Assembly (NCBI RefSeq): GCF_021228295.1
Contig: NZ_JAJQPD010000009.1
Span: 62,001 to 126,000, forward strand
DNA: 64,000 nucleotides
Reading direction: 5' to 3'
Source: Agromyces humatus
GTDB lineage: Bacteria > Actinomycetota > Actinomycetes > Actinomycetales > Microbacteriaceae
The notes beneath the pieces were generated by a model, which saw only the letters and a program-made list of their open reading frames with translations, searched no databases and was not told the origin of the DNA. This document shows positions 1-7,755 of the stretch, piece after piece (positions within the stretch are counted from its first letter, which is position 1; each line of letters opens with the position of its first letter). The translations under genes and the position numbers were made by a program.

Positions 1-355
1 CGCGAACGTCGCGCCGGTCGCGGATGGCGATGACGCCGCTGCCGGCGAGCAGCATGACGGTCGCCGGCAGCCAGCGTGCCGACGCCGGGCCCGACACGAA
101 TCCGACGGAGAGCAGTCCGGCGGTCTCGGGGTCGGTGACGGCGACCGCGGTGTCGGGGTCGGGCTTCCGCAGCCACGCCACGATGAGGGATCCGACGCAG
201 ACCGCCGCGGTCAGCGCGCCGGCCAGCGCGAGCAGCGGCAGCAGGGACGTGCCGAGGGTTCCATTCGCAGCTGCCGCGAACGACTCGGTGCGGGTACCGG
301 CGTTCGCGAGGTCCACGACGACCTGATGCAGCGCCGAGACGGCCATTCGTCCCAT
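1..355 (-). CDS. Partial DUF2207-like membrane protein (N-terminal part only)
   Basis: The reading frame enters from the left edge and starts at ATG 353-355 (a second in-frame ATG lies at 344-346). The visible ~118 residues hold one clear membrane helix (about residues 36-58, rich in Leu and Ala) followed by a short basic stretch. A segment ending RWLPATVMLLAGSGVIAIRD resembles the part of DUF2207 predicted membrane proteins that carries a small winged-helix-like domain. The C-terminus is outside the window, so function is unknown. It is transcribed away from the nucleotidyltransferase gene, and the two 5' ends touch. Confidence 0.6.
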   Translation of the reverse strand, partial: MGRMAVSALHQVVVDLANAGTRTESFAAAANGTLGTSLLPLLALAGALTAAVCVGSLIVAWLRKPDPDTAVAVTDPETAGLLSVGFVSGPASARWLPATVMLLAGSGVIAIRDRRDVR

Positions 356-841
356 GTGCGGAGGCTACTCCCGTGGAGCCCGACGGGGCTATCGCAGCCC
401 ACGCCGAGCGATGCGCAGGGTCATTTCTGTACAGTTCGGGCCGATGCCGCCGGCGCCGAGCCCGTCGTCATCGGCTCGCACCGGCACGCCGATGCCGTGC
501 TCGTTCCGTTCGCTCGATACCGCGAGCTCACCGCGACCGAGCGAAACCCGAGCCCCTTCCTCCCCGAGCTGCAGCGCCGAGGCGCGACCATCGCGCGGTT
601 GGCGCGGGCGAACCACGCCGACAACGTTCGCGTGTTCGGCTCGGTCGCGCGCGGTGACGACGGGCCGACGAATGACGTAGATCTCCTGGTCGATCCCGAC
701 GACGAAACGACCCTCTTCGACCTCGCGCAGCTCGAGATCGACCTCGAGACGCTTCTCGACCGCAGGGTCGATGTCGTGTCGAGCCGGTCGCTCGACCCGA
801 TCCGCGACCGTTCCATCTTCGACGACGCGCTGCCGCTGTGA
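356..841 (+). CDS. Phd-like/minimal nucleotidyltransferase fusion, antitoxin of a HepT pair
   Basis: The C-terminal ~95 residues form a minimal nucleotidyltransferase (MNT). G95-S96 followed by ten residues and D107-x-D109 is the GSX10DXD signature. MNT proteins in HepT pairs neutralise the toxin by AMPylating it. Residues ~30-60 (EPVVIGSHRHADAVLVP, then FARYREL) look like the second half of a Phd/YefM antitoxin. The expected Phd N-terminus is missing in this frame, but ATG 411 in another frame opens MRRVISVQF, a typical Phd beginning, so the N-terminus is probably frameshifted or partly deleted. The start is therefore uncertain: GTG 356 is given and ATG 326 is possible, but neither has a good ribosome site. 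It overlaps the toxin gene by 4 bases. Confidence 0.75.
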   Translation: MRRLLPWSPTGLSQPTPSDAQGHFCTVRADAAGAEPVVIGSHRHADAVLVPFARYRELTATERNPSPFLPELQRRGATIARLARANHADNVRVFGSVARGDDGPTNDVDLLVDPDDETTLFDLAQLEIDLETLLDRRVDVVSSRSLDPIRDRSIFDDALPL

Positions 842-1173
842 AGGCCGATGCGCGCATCGATCGCCGGCTCAGCGACCTTCTCGCGAGCCTGGAAACCGCA
901 GCCCGACTCGTCGATCGAGGACGCGCGGCCTTCGACACCGACCCCGCGATCGCACTCGCATTCGAGGCGCTGTCGAACCGGGTGGGCGAGATCGCGAAAC
1001 GGCTGACCGCAGCGGACGCGACCCGGTTCAGCCAGCCGATCTGGGCACAGGCCGCGCGCAATCGCGACGTCGTCGTGCACCATTACGACCGCATCGATCG
1101 CGACGCCCTCTGGAAGACGGTGACCCTGAGCTTCCCCGAACTGCGCGCCGCCGCAGCTGCCGCTCGCGCCTGA
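838..1173 (+). CDS. HepT-like HEPN ribonuclease toxin
   Basis: A 111-residue all-helical protein of HepT size. R76-DVVV-H81-H82-Y83 matches the RX4HXY motif that forms the RNase active site in HEPN toxins, and the Tyr is the residue AMPylated by the partner MNT antitoxin. GTG 838 overlaps the stop of the nucleotidyltransferase gene (GTGA), so the two are translationally coupled, as is usual for MntA-HepT pairs. It is most likely an mRNA or tRNA interferase held inactive by its neighbour. All key residues are present, so the toxin looks intact even though the Phd part of its partner looks damaged. Confidence 0.85.
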   Translation: MKADARIDRRLSDLLASLETAARLVDRGRAAFDTDPAIALAFEALSNRVGEIAKRLTAADATRFSQPIWAQAARNRDVVVHHYDRIDRDALWKTVTLSFPELRAAAAAARA

Positions 1174-1185
1174 GCCGGGTCGATC

Positions 1186-1848
1186 TCAGCAGAACGGCTC
1201 ACCCATCCAATCCACGATCGCTTCGATGCGCAGGCGACGGGGATCGTCCCCATTCGAGACCACGGATGCCGCGAACTCGCGCCGCACGGACGCGAGGGGT
1301 GTGCCGTCTTCGGCCACGGCGTCGCTGCCACTGGTGAGGTCGAGCAGTGTGTCCTCGCGGCAGTACGCGAAGTGCACCCGCGCACCATCCGTGTCTTCGA
1401 TGCGTCGCAGGACGAAGGCATCGCTCACCTCGACGCGTATCTCGACCGGTGTCGGCCCATGCAGGGTCGTGGGGAAGTGCGCACGCACTTGATCCTCCAT
1501 CGCCGGCGTGAGAATGTCGCTCAGGTCGCCGCCGTGCGGATCTCCGTTCCGTGTGATCGAGTGGTACTCGTCGGTGTAGGCATCGAGCACCGCCACTGAC
1601 GTGGCGAGCGCATCATCGTCGTCGGCGAAGAATCCTCCGGTGAGCTCGGTATACGGCTGCTCGTCACCGAGACCGCCGCCGGTGACGGTCAAGCCGTCAT
1701 CGGGGTCGCCGTCGATCACTTCCCGCGCCGGCGCGGCGGGAGCAGGGTTCGGCGGCGGAACGCATCCAGTGAGGAAGAGGCTGACGAGCAGCACCGCTGC
1801 CGCGCCTGAGCGCAGGCGCCGGCCGGTGATCGCGAATTCGTGTGGCAT
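1186..1848 (-). CDS. Putative secreted lipoprotein, unknown function
   Basis: The 220-residue product starts with a basic stretch, a hydrophobic core and a lipobox (LFLTGC), so Cys ~29 would be lipidated and the protein anchored on the outer face of the membrane. A Pro/Ala-rich linker follows, then an acidic domain with no motif I recognise. The pattern of a ~110-residue alpha/beta domain after the linker resembles small NTF2-like lipoproteins of actinobacteria, but this is only an impression. It is convergent with the HepT gene, with 12 bases between the stops. Confidence 0.65.
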   Translation of the reverse strand: MPHEFAITGRRLRSGAAAVLLVSLFLTGCVPPPNPAPAAPAREVIDGDPDDGLTVTGGGLGDEQPYTELTGGFFADDDDALATSVAVLDAYTDEYHSITRNGDPHGGDLSDILTPAMEDQVRAHFPTTLHGPTPVEIRVEVSDAFVLRRIEDTDGARVHFAYCREDTLLDLTSGSDAVAEDGTPLASVRREFAASVVSNGDDPRRLRIEAIVDWMGEPFC

Positions 1849-1984
1849 GTCGCGAAGCTAGATGCCGCTGGGCATACCCGGTCGGGTTCGGAGGCGTCGG
1901 GTGGAGAATTCAGACGGGGCGCGCGCTGTGGAGGACGGGTTCGCCCGGCGCGTCGGTCGGCAATCGGACGGGAGGGCGCCCGGG

Positions 1985-2057
1985 CTTGGGCACTTGGGCA
2001 CTTGGGCACTTCGGCACCCGGGCACTTGGGCACTTGGGCACTTGGGCACTTGGGCAC
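1985..2057 (+). repeat. 8-bp tandem array, unit GGGCACTT (array A)
   Basis: About nine head-to-tail copies of an 8-base unit, mostly TTGGGCAC, with two degenerate copies (TTCGGCAC and CCGGGCAC). Because 8 is not a multiple of 3 and the unit has no stop, all three frames are open and give Leu-Gly-His-Leu-Gly-Thr-Trp-Ala repeats that are unlikely to be real protein. It is one member of a dispersed family; see the arrays near 42.6, 51.7, 55.0 and 61.2 kb. Confidence 0.95.
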
Positions 2058-2100
2058 CGCCTCCCAGGCGATCTCCCTGGTCACGGCGATCAACACCCCA

Positions 2101-2172
2101 GCACGCGAGCGCGCAAGCACGCGAGCACGCGAGCACACGAGCACGCGAGCACACGAGCACGCGAGCACACGA
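2101..2172 (+). repeat. Second 8-bp tandem array, unit GCACRCGA (array B)
   Basis: Nine contiguous 8-base units alternating GCACGCGA and GCACACGA, with one GCGCGCAA variant. It lies 43 bases after array A, has the same period but a different sequence, and ends 10 bases before the likely GTG start of the next gene. It therefore occupies the place where a promoter or 5' leader would be expected. Confidence 0.9.
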
Positions 2173-2182
2173 GAATCGAACC

Positions 2183-3628
2183 GTGACCTCACCCCGCGAA
2201 CGCTTCCGCCTGCGCACCAGCCTCCTCGGCAGCGACCCTGAGATCTGGCGCATCATCGACGTCGACGGCGACCTGCGCCTCGACGAGTTGCACGACGTGA
2301 TCCAGGTCGCGTTCGGGTGGCGCGACTCGCATCTGCACGAGTTCGGCGAGCTCGATCCGTACCCCCGCAGCCGCGATATCCCTCGCATCGGGCGCAAGCC
2401 GCGGCGCTGGATGCCCGCCGAAGAGCTCGCCGAGCAGGACGACCACACATTCCCTGGCGCGGTCGAATACGCGCTCGTCGACGAGCACGACGCGCGCGTG
2501 GCATCCGTGTTCGATTCCCTCGACGGCCCGCTGTATTACTGGTACGACTTCGGCGACAGCTGGCACCACGCGATCGAGCTCATCGAGCGAGAACGATCGG
2601 ATGACCCGCACGCGTCGCAGCCGCCGTGGACGCGCCGCGCCGAACTCGTGCGCGGCGAGCGCCGCGGTCCGCTCGAGGACTCGGGCGGGGTGGGCGGCTA
2701 CGTCGAACTGCTCGACCGGCTCGCCGATCCGAACTCGCCCGAGCACGCCGACGCCGACGGCTGGGCGAGATGGATCGCCTGGCCCGAGCCCGAATTCGAC
2801 GCCGACGCGTTCGACGTCGCCGGCGTCGACCACGAACTCGCGCTGCGATTCGAACTCGACAGCGACTTGTCAGGGGTCGTCGTCGCCGGCGAGGCGTCCC
2901 TCGCGTCCGACGCGGCCATCGTCGGGGTTCTCGAGCGGCTGCCCGAGCCGCTGCGTCGCGAACTGCGGCTGCGGCTACGACGCACCGGTGCGCTCGCGCC
3001 CGTCGCGATCGAAGCGGATGTCGCGGGGCGGATGACGCGCCCGTACGCGTGGCTGCTCGAGCGGGTCGGTGATGGGCTGGCGCTCACGAAGGCGGGATGG
3101 ATGCCGCCCGCGGTCGTGCACGAGGGGATGGTCGAGCTGGGGTGGGCAGACGATTGGATCGGCGAGTCGAACCGTGAAGACGTGACCCCACCGATGCGGC
3201 TGCTGCGCGAGCAGGCCGTGCGGCTCGGGCTCGTGCGCGTGCTGAGGGGGCGTCTCATCGCGACGGCGGTCGGCAAGCGACTGCGCGATGATCCGGTGGC
3301 GCTCTGGCGGCATCTCGCGTCGGCGCTCCTGACGCGGCCGCGCGACGAGGCATCGCGCGATGCCGCGCTGCTGCTCGCGATCGAGATCGCGTGCGGCGGG
3401 CACACCGAGTTGCGCGGCTACGACCAGGCGATCACCTGGGGACTCGATGCGCTCGACTGGTCGAACGGCGACGGCAGTGAGCTCGCTGAATCCGACGCCC
3501 ACGACCTCACGTGGGACGCGTGGCGCGTGCTCGGCCATCTCGGTGTGCTGCGCCGCAAGCGCTGGAACGACGGCCGACCGACCGACGAGGGCCGCGCGTT
3601 CGCACGCGCGATGCTCGGGGCGGAGTGA
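2183..3628 (+). CDS. Plasmid pRiA4b ORF-3-like protein
   Basis: A 481-residue protein whose N-terminal ~180 residues match the pRiA4b ORF-3 fold. Recognisable pieces are an opening IWR strand, LHDVIQVAFGWRDSHLHEF, and YDFGDSWHHAIEL. The remaining ~300 residues form an acidic helical extension seen in longer actinobacterial members. The molecular role of this family is unknown. The frame is open further upstream only because the tandem arrays lack stops; GTG 2183 gives the usual N-terminus. The ribosome site is weak (GAGAA). Function is therefore not assigned beyond family. Confidence 0.8.
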   Translation: MTSPRERFRLRTSLLGSDPEIWRIIDVDGDLRLDELHDVIQVAFGWRDSHLHEFGELDPYPRSRDIPRIGRKPRRWMPAEELAEQDDHTFPGAVEYALVDEHDARVASVFDSLDGPLYYWYDFGDSWHHAIELIERERSDDPHASQPPWTRRAELVRGERRGPLEDSGGVGGYVELLDRLADPNSPEHADADGWARWIAWPEPEFDADAFDVAGVDHELALRFELDSDLSGVVVAGEASLASDAAIVGVLERLPEPLRRELRLRLRRTGALAPVAIEADVAGRMTRPYAWLLERVGDGLALTKAGWMPPAVVHEGMVELGWADDWIGESNREDVTPPMRLLREQAVRLGLVRVLRGRLIATAVGKRLRDDPVALWRHLASALLTRPRDEASRDAALLLAIEIACGGHTELRGYDQAITWGLDALDWSNGDGSELAESDAHDLTWDAWRVLGHLGVLRRKRWNDGRPTDEGRAFARAMLGAE

Positions 3629-3790
3629 AGGGCGACTCCGTTGCGAGTCGTCGATCTGAGAGCCATTCAGTCGTCTATTCGAGAGCAGCTGGAGTCGGGT
3701 AGCGATATCCGGCCGATTCACAGCCGGCGGATGTCACAACTCGCCGCCCTCGACCGTCGTATGTAGTGAACGACGAGTGAGGAGCAGCAC

Positions 3791-5491
3791 ATGCGCAGAA
3801 ACGCGACCGCGGGCGGCGAACGAGCGCCTCGCGCCTCGGTCACCGACCGGCTCGCCGCCCGCGTCGGCAACGCCCCTGTCTTCGGGCGGCGCGTCGCCGA
3901 CATCAGGGCGGAGCTTCGTCGCCGCACGGTGCCGAACCACTGGACGAACCTGTTCGGCGCGGTGACCCTCGCCTGCATCGTGGTCGTCACCGTCACCGGC
4001 GTGCTGTTGATGTTCTTCTACACGCCCTCGAGCGATGCGACGACCTACACGGGCAGCTACGTTCCGCTGCACGGTGCCGAGGTCTCGAAGGCGTTCGCGT
4101 CGACGATGCAGCTCTCGTTCGACGTGCCGGGCGGTCTGCTGCTGCGGCAGGCGCACCACTGGTCGGCGCTGCTGCTGCCGGCCGCGATCATCGTGCAGAT
4201 CGTGACCACGTTCTTCACGGGCGCCTTTCGGCGGCCGCGCCGGGGCATGTGGGTGCTGCTCGTCCTGATCTTCATCGTGAGCCTCGCCGGCGGCTGGAGC
4301 GGCTACGCGCTGCCCGACGACATGCTCTCGGGCACCGGGCTGCGCATCACCGAGGGCATCGCGCTCGGCATTCCGCTCGTGGGCACCTGGCTCTCGTTCC
4401 TGCTCTTCGGCGGCGAGTTCCCGGGTCGGATCATCGAGCACCTGTACCCGCTGCACGTGGCGGTCGTTCCGGCCCTGCTCATCGCGCTCGTCGCGGTGCG
4501 CGGGCTCGCAGCCTGGCGCCACGGGCCGCCGCAGTTCCCCGGTCGCGGGCGCACCGAGCAGAACGTCGTGGGCGTTCGGCTGCCGGTCGCGGCCGCTCGT
4601 GCCGGCGGGCTCTTCGTGATCGTCACCGGTCTGCTCCTGCTGGTGTCGGCCGTCGTCACGGTGAACCCGGTCTGGTTGTATGGCCCGGCCTCGCCCGGAG
4701 ACGCAGGCGCCGGCAGCCAGCCCGACTGGTACACGGGCTTTCTCGACGGCGCGCTGCGCCTCGCACCGGCCGGGTGGGAGTTCGTCTGGCTCGACCGCAC
4801 CTGGACGCTCGCGATCCTCGTGCCCCTCGCGGTCGTGACCCTCTACCTGCTCCTCATCGCCGTCTACCCGTTCGTCGAGGAGTGGATCACCGTCGATCGC
4901 CGCGACCACCACCTGCTCGATCGCCCGCGCAACGCGCCGACGCGCACCGCGATCGGCGTCGCCGGCATCGTCTTCTACGCCACCCTGTGGGTCGCCGGCA
5001 GCGCCGACCTGATCTCGACGCACTTCTCGGTGAGCTTCGAGGGCGTGATCGGCGTGCTGCAGGCGATGGTCGTGTTCGGCCCCGCGGTCGGCTTCTTCAT
5101 CGCGAAGCGCGTGTGCCTGGCCCTGCAGCGCAAGGATGCGGAACTGCTGCTGCACGGGTACGAGACCGGCCGTATCGTGCGTCTGCCCGGCGGTGAGTAC
5201 GTCGAGGTGCATCGCCAGATCAGCGAGTACGAGCGCTGGCGCCTCACCTCGGTCGACACCCCTCGACCGCTCATGCTGCGGCCCGACGAGCGCGGCCGGC
5301 TGACCGTGGCGCAGCGGGTGCGGGTGCGGCTGTCGCGATTCTTCTTCGAGGACCGCATCGAGGTCGGGGCGCCGGGTGGCGCCGTCGACGCGGGCGACGG
5401 TTCGATCACGAAGACGGATGTCCCGAACAACGCAGATGCCCCCAACACGGCGGATGCCCCGACCGTCGGTCCGATCGCGACGCCGCGCTGA
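3791..5491 (+). CDS. Orphan QcrB-like cytochrome b, lacking one heme's ligands
   Basis: A 566-residue multi-helix membrane protein close to actinobacterial QcrB, the cytochrome b subunit of the bc1-aa3 supercomplex. It has GYALPDD after helix C, QFPGRGRTEQNVVGVR after helix D and a PDWY motif at the quinol site. H122 in helix B and H222 in helix D are present. The positions where QcrB has the other two heme ligands, 14 residues after H122 and 15 after H222, are Q136 and R237. One heme pair, probably the high-potential one, thus appears lost. No qcrA, qcrC or oxidase gene lies nearby, so it is not part of a standard bc1 operon. GAGGAGC precedes the ATG. The acidic Ala/Asp/Thr-rich tail is probably disordered. 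Confidence 0.85.
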   Translation: MRRNATAGGERAPRASVTDRLAARVGNAPVFGRRVADIRAELRRRTVPNHWTNLFGAVTLACIVVVTVTGVLLMFFYTPSSDATTYTGSYVPLHGAEVSKAFASTMQLSFDVPGGLLLRQAHHWSALLLPAAIIVQIVTTFFTGAFRRPRRGMWVLLVLIFIVSLAGGWSGYALPDDMLSGTGLRITEGIALGIPLVGTWLSFLLFGGEFPGRIIEHLYPLHVAVVPALLIALVAVRGLAAWRHGPPQFPGRGRTEQNVVGVRLPVAAARAGGLFVIVTGLLLLVSAVVTVNPVWLYGPASPGDAGAGSQPDWYTGFLDGALRLAPAGWEFVWLDRTWTLAILVPLAVVTLYLLLIAVYPFVEEWITVDRRDHHLLDRPRNAPTRTAIGVAGIVFYATLWVAGSADLISTHFSVSFEGVIGVLQAMVVFGPAVGFFIAKRVCLALQRKDAELLLHGYETGRIVRLPGGEYVEVHRQISEYERWRLTSVDTPRPLMLRPDERGRLTVAQRVRVRLSRFFFEDRIEVGAPGGAVDAGDGSITKTDVPNNADAPNTADAPTVGPIATPR

Positions 5492-5613
5492 CGTTCCGCT
5501 CGGCGTGCCCACCGGGTGCTGCACATCCCGCGGTCAGGTCGGGCGCGTACGGTTCAGCCCGTGAGACGGCACCGTCGCCCGACGGCGCCCGCCTCACCCG
5601 GAAGGGTCGCGAC

Positions 5614-6516
5614 ATGACCGCCCGCAGCGCAACGGAGCCTCCGTGGACCGTCGCACAGATCCCCGACCTGACCGGCACCAAGATCATCGTCACCGGCGCG
5701 AACAGCGGCATCGGGCTCGAGGCCACGCGTGCGTTCGCCGCCCACGGCGCCCACGTCGTGCTCGCCGTGCGAGACGAGGGCAGGGGTCGGGATGCCGCGG
5801 CCACGGTCGAGGGATCGACCGAGGTGCGACGACTCGATCTCGCCGATCTCGCGTCGGTGCGTGCATTCGCGGAGAGCTGGCGGGGCGACATCCGTGTGCT
5901 CGTCAACAATGCCGGTGTGCTCGTGCCGCCGTTCGGGCGCACGCGCGACGGATTCGAGTTGCAGTTCGGCACCAACCACCTCGGGCACTTCGCGCTGACG
6001 AACCTGCTGCTGCCGTACCTCACGGGCCGCGTGGTGACGGTCGCGAGCAGCGCCCACCGCACCGGACGCATCGACTTCGACGACCTCGACTGGTCGACTC
6101 GCCCCTACCAGGCCGGTTCCGACGCCTATGCGCAGTCGAAGCTCGCGAACCTGCTCTTCACATTGGAGCTGCAACGCCGGCTCGAGGCATCCGATTCGCG
6201 GGTCATCTCGACCGCAGCGCACCCGGGCATGGCGGCCACGAATCTCGGGGCGGGCACCGGCAACGCGATGCTGAAGCTCGTCGGCAGGTTCGCCGTGCGG
6301 TGGGTCGCCCAGTCGGCGGCCGACGGGGCGACGCCGATGCTGTTCGCAGCCACCGCGCCGATGCCGGGAGCCGGCTACGCGGGCCCGAGCCGTCGCGGCG
6401 AGATGACCGGCCCGCCCATGCTCGTCGATCGCGCCCCCGCGGCGAAGGATGCACGCACGGCCGAGCGCCTCTGGAGCGTGTCTGAGGAGCTGACGGGCGT
6501 CGCGTTCCCCTGGTAG
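5614..6516 (+). CDS. Short-chain dehydrogenase/reductase (retinol dehydrogenase-like)
   Basis: A 300-residue classical SDR with TGANSGIG at residues 27-34 (cofactor loop), NNAG at 99-102, a catalytic Ser around 146, and Y173-x3-K177. The sequence style (NHLGHFALTNLLLP, VASSAHRTG) is that of the WWOX/retinol dehydrogenase-like group, which reduces carbonyl compounds with NADP(H). The substrate cannot be deduced. ATG 5614 lies behind GGAAGGGTC. It is a stand-alone gene following the cytochrome b gene by ~120 bases. Confidence 0.85.
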   Translation: MTARSATEPPWTVAQIPDLTGTKIIVTGANSGIGLEATRAFAAHGAHVVLAVRDEGRGRDAAATVEGSTEVRRLDLADLASVRAFAESWRGDIRVLVNNAGVLVPPFGRTRDGFELQFGTNHLGHFALTNLLLPYLTGRVVTVASSAHRTGRIDFDDLDWSTRPYQAGSDAYAQSKLANLLFTLELQRRLEASDSRVISTAAHPGMAATNLGAGTGNAMLKLVGRFAVRWVAQSAADGATPMLFAATAPMPGAGYAGPSRRGEMTGPPMLVDRAPAAKDARTAERLWSVSEELTGVAFPW

Positions 6517-6524
6517 CGGCAGGC

Positions 6525-6735
6525 TCAGCCGACGGCGACCACCGGAACGCCCAGCGCGGCGGCAGCGTCTGCGAGTTGCGTATCGAACGTCGCGAGCGGA
6601 TGCCCCGACTCGACGGCCGCGTCGAGCACGCAGCAGTCGGGCAGCTTCAATCCCGTGTCGACGAGAACGGTGGTACACCTCGCGAGGGGATCGACGCCGG
6701 CGAATGAACGGAGGAGAATCGGTTGAGGGACGGTT
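6525..6735 (-). pseudogene. C-terminal remnant of a PIN-domain (VapC-type) toxin
   Basis: On the minus strand an open stretch without a convincing start reads LLRSFAGVDPLARCTTVLVD, continues TGLKLPDCCVLDAAV, then HPLATFDTQLADAAAALGVP and ends at TGA 6525-6527. PDccVLdAA...ATFD is the C-terminal half of PIN-domain ribonucleases, where the conserved Asp residues bind the metal. The N-terminal half with the first catalytic Asp and any antitoxin gene are missing, so the gene is a dead fragment. It directly abuts the SDR gene end. Confidence 0.65.
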
Positions 6736-6769
6736 TTGCCCGTGTTCCCACTCGGGGAGGGAGGACGTC

Positions 6770-6943
6770 ATGACTCGACGCAACCGCGACGAGGTCGAAG
6801 AGGGCTACGAAGAGATGCAGCGGGTCGAGGGCGAGGACGTGTTGCCTGGCCCATCGCGCGCCGACGAAGACGGTCGCAACGCGGCCCGTCGCGCGGCATC
6901 GGGTTGGGGCGCTCCCTGGGTCTCGAGCGACGACGAGCGCTGA
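6770..6943 (+). CDS. Small hydrophilic protein, unknown function
   Basis: A 57-residue, highly charged protein starting MTRRNRDEVEEGYEEMQRVE and ending WGAPWVSSDDER. GGGAGGGAGG just before ATG 6770 is an excellent ribosome site, which is the main reason to believe the gene. It has no Cys, no membrane segment and no motif I recognise. It overlaps the 5' end of the decayed PIN gene region on the other strand only marginally. Confidence 0.6.
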   Translation: MTRRNRDEVEEGYEEMQRVEGEDVLPGPSRADEDGRNAARRAASGWGAPWVSSDDER

Positions 6944-7036
6944 CCCAAACGCACGAAATCCGGTCCCAGCGCCAGGGAGCACCGCATCACCTGGGCCGGG
7001 GAGGCGTCGTGACCCACGCGTGCGGCGATCGCAGCC

Positions 7037-7546
7037 CTACTCCTCGGCACCGCCTGCGCCTGAACGGCGAGCCGATCGAGGCGGACGCGACCGCATGTGC
7101 TGCACGACACCACCGAGCAGGCGCGTGAGCTCAACTCGGTCGGCGCCATCGAGCGCATCGACGAGAACGTCGCGCACCACGTCGACATGGCCGGGAAGGA
7201 CGCGCTCGAGCGCGGACACACCCTGCGGCGAGAGCGTCACGTTCACGCCGCGCTCGTCGTGCTTCGACGGCACTCGTACAACGAGTCCCGCCTGCTCGAG
7301 CCGGTCGACCTGGTAGGTCAGGCCGCTCTTGCTGTGCACCAGCCGGTCGGCGAGGTCGGTCATGCTGCGCGGCGATGACGGGTCCTCGCCGAGGATCGCG
7401 AGGATCTGGAACTGCACGAAGCTGAGCCCTCCGTCGCGCCGCAGCTGACCCTCGACTCCGTGCTGCACGAGGGCACTCACTTCGAGCAGTGCGAAGTACA
7501 CGCCGAACTCCGGGGGCAGGCTCGGCGGAACGGTGGCATCCGGCAT
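7037..7546 (-). CDS. MarR-family transcriptional regulator
   Basis: A 169-residue winged-helix protein. Helices around LSFVQFQILAILGED and SMTDLADRLVHSKSGLTYQV form the HTH, followed by the wing PSKHDERGVNVTLSPQG, the MarR signature. MarR dimers repress by binding palindromes and release DNA on binding phenolic or oxidised ligands. It is transcribed divergently from the small ORF at 7653 and the quinone reductase at 7756. The shared region holds two near-identical palindromes, so autorepression plus control of the reductase is likely. Confidence 0.9.
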   Translation of the reverse strand: MPDATVPPSLPPEFGVYFALLEVSALVQHGVEGQLRRDGGLSFVQFQILAILGEDPSSPRSMTDLADRLVHSKSGLTYQVDRLEQAGLVVRVPSKHDERGVNVTLSPQGVSALERVLPGHVDVVRDVLVDALDGADRVELTRLLGGVVQHMRSRPPRSARRSGAGGAEE

Positions 7547-7573
7547 GCCCGAATCCTATGACACGCAATTTGG

Positions 7574-7585
7574 TTCGAATTGGAA
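7574..7585. promoter_or_regulatory. Probable MarR operator 1
   Basis: TTCGAATTGGAA, differing by one base from the perfect palindrome at 7627-7638. It also sits inside a CAATT...AATTG inverted repeat (7566-7582). It lies 28 bases before the MarR start codon, in the expected promoter region. Binding by this MarR is inferred from position and symmetry. Confidence 0.6.
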
Positions 7586-7626
7586 ATAGATGAGGCTTGA
7601 CGCGTGTTGTCGACCATCACAGGTAG

Positions 7627-7638
7627 TTCGAATTCGAA
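7627..7638. promoter_or_regulatory. Probable MarR operator 2 (perfect palindrome)
   Basis: TTCGAATTCGAA is a perfect 12-base palindrome. Its centre is 53 bases from that of operator 1, about five helical turns, placing both sites on the same DNA face. It lies just upstream of the ribosome site of the 7653 small ORF. Such an AT-rich palindrome is conspicuous in this GC-rich sequence. Confidence 0.65.
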
Positions 7639-7652
7639 GGAGTTGTCCCGAC

Positions 7653-7730
7653 ATGACCGATCCCGACCGCAGCACCCTCTACGGCGGCGGCGAGCGCGGA
7701 TACACCGACTACCCGCGACTCGCGGCCTGA
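7653..7730 (+). CDS. 25-residue leader-type ORF upstream of quinone reductase
   Basis: MTDPDRSTLYGGGERGYTDY then PRLAA and a stop. GAAGGAG stands at the proper distance from ATG 7653, and the stop is 25 bases before the quinone reductase ATG. The good ribosome site and place in the MarR-controlled transcript suggest it is translated. It could be a leader peptide or the surviving 5' end of a lost enzyme gene. No family recognised. Confidence 0.45.
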   Translation: MTDPDRSTLYGGGERGYTDYPRLAA

Positions 7731-7755
7731 CCCCACCACGAAAGGACACACCATC

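Noticed and set aside
2101..2172. Tandem units considered as a CRISPR array
   Set aside because: Units are 8 bases with no spacers, and no cas genes lie anywhere in the window.
3734..5524. 596-residue minus-strand ORF opposite the cytochrome b gene
   Set aside because: Arg/His/Asp-rich shadow of a high-GC gene, without domain logic; the plus strand clearly encodes a membrane cytochrome.
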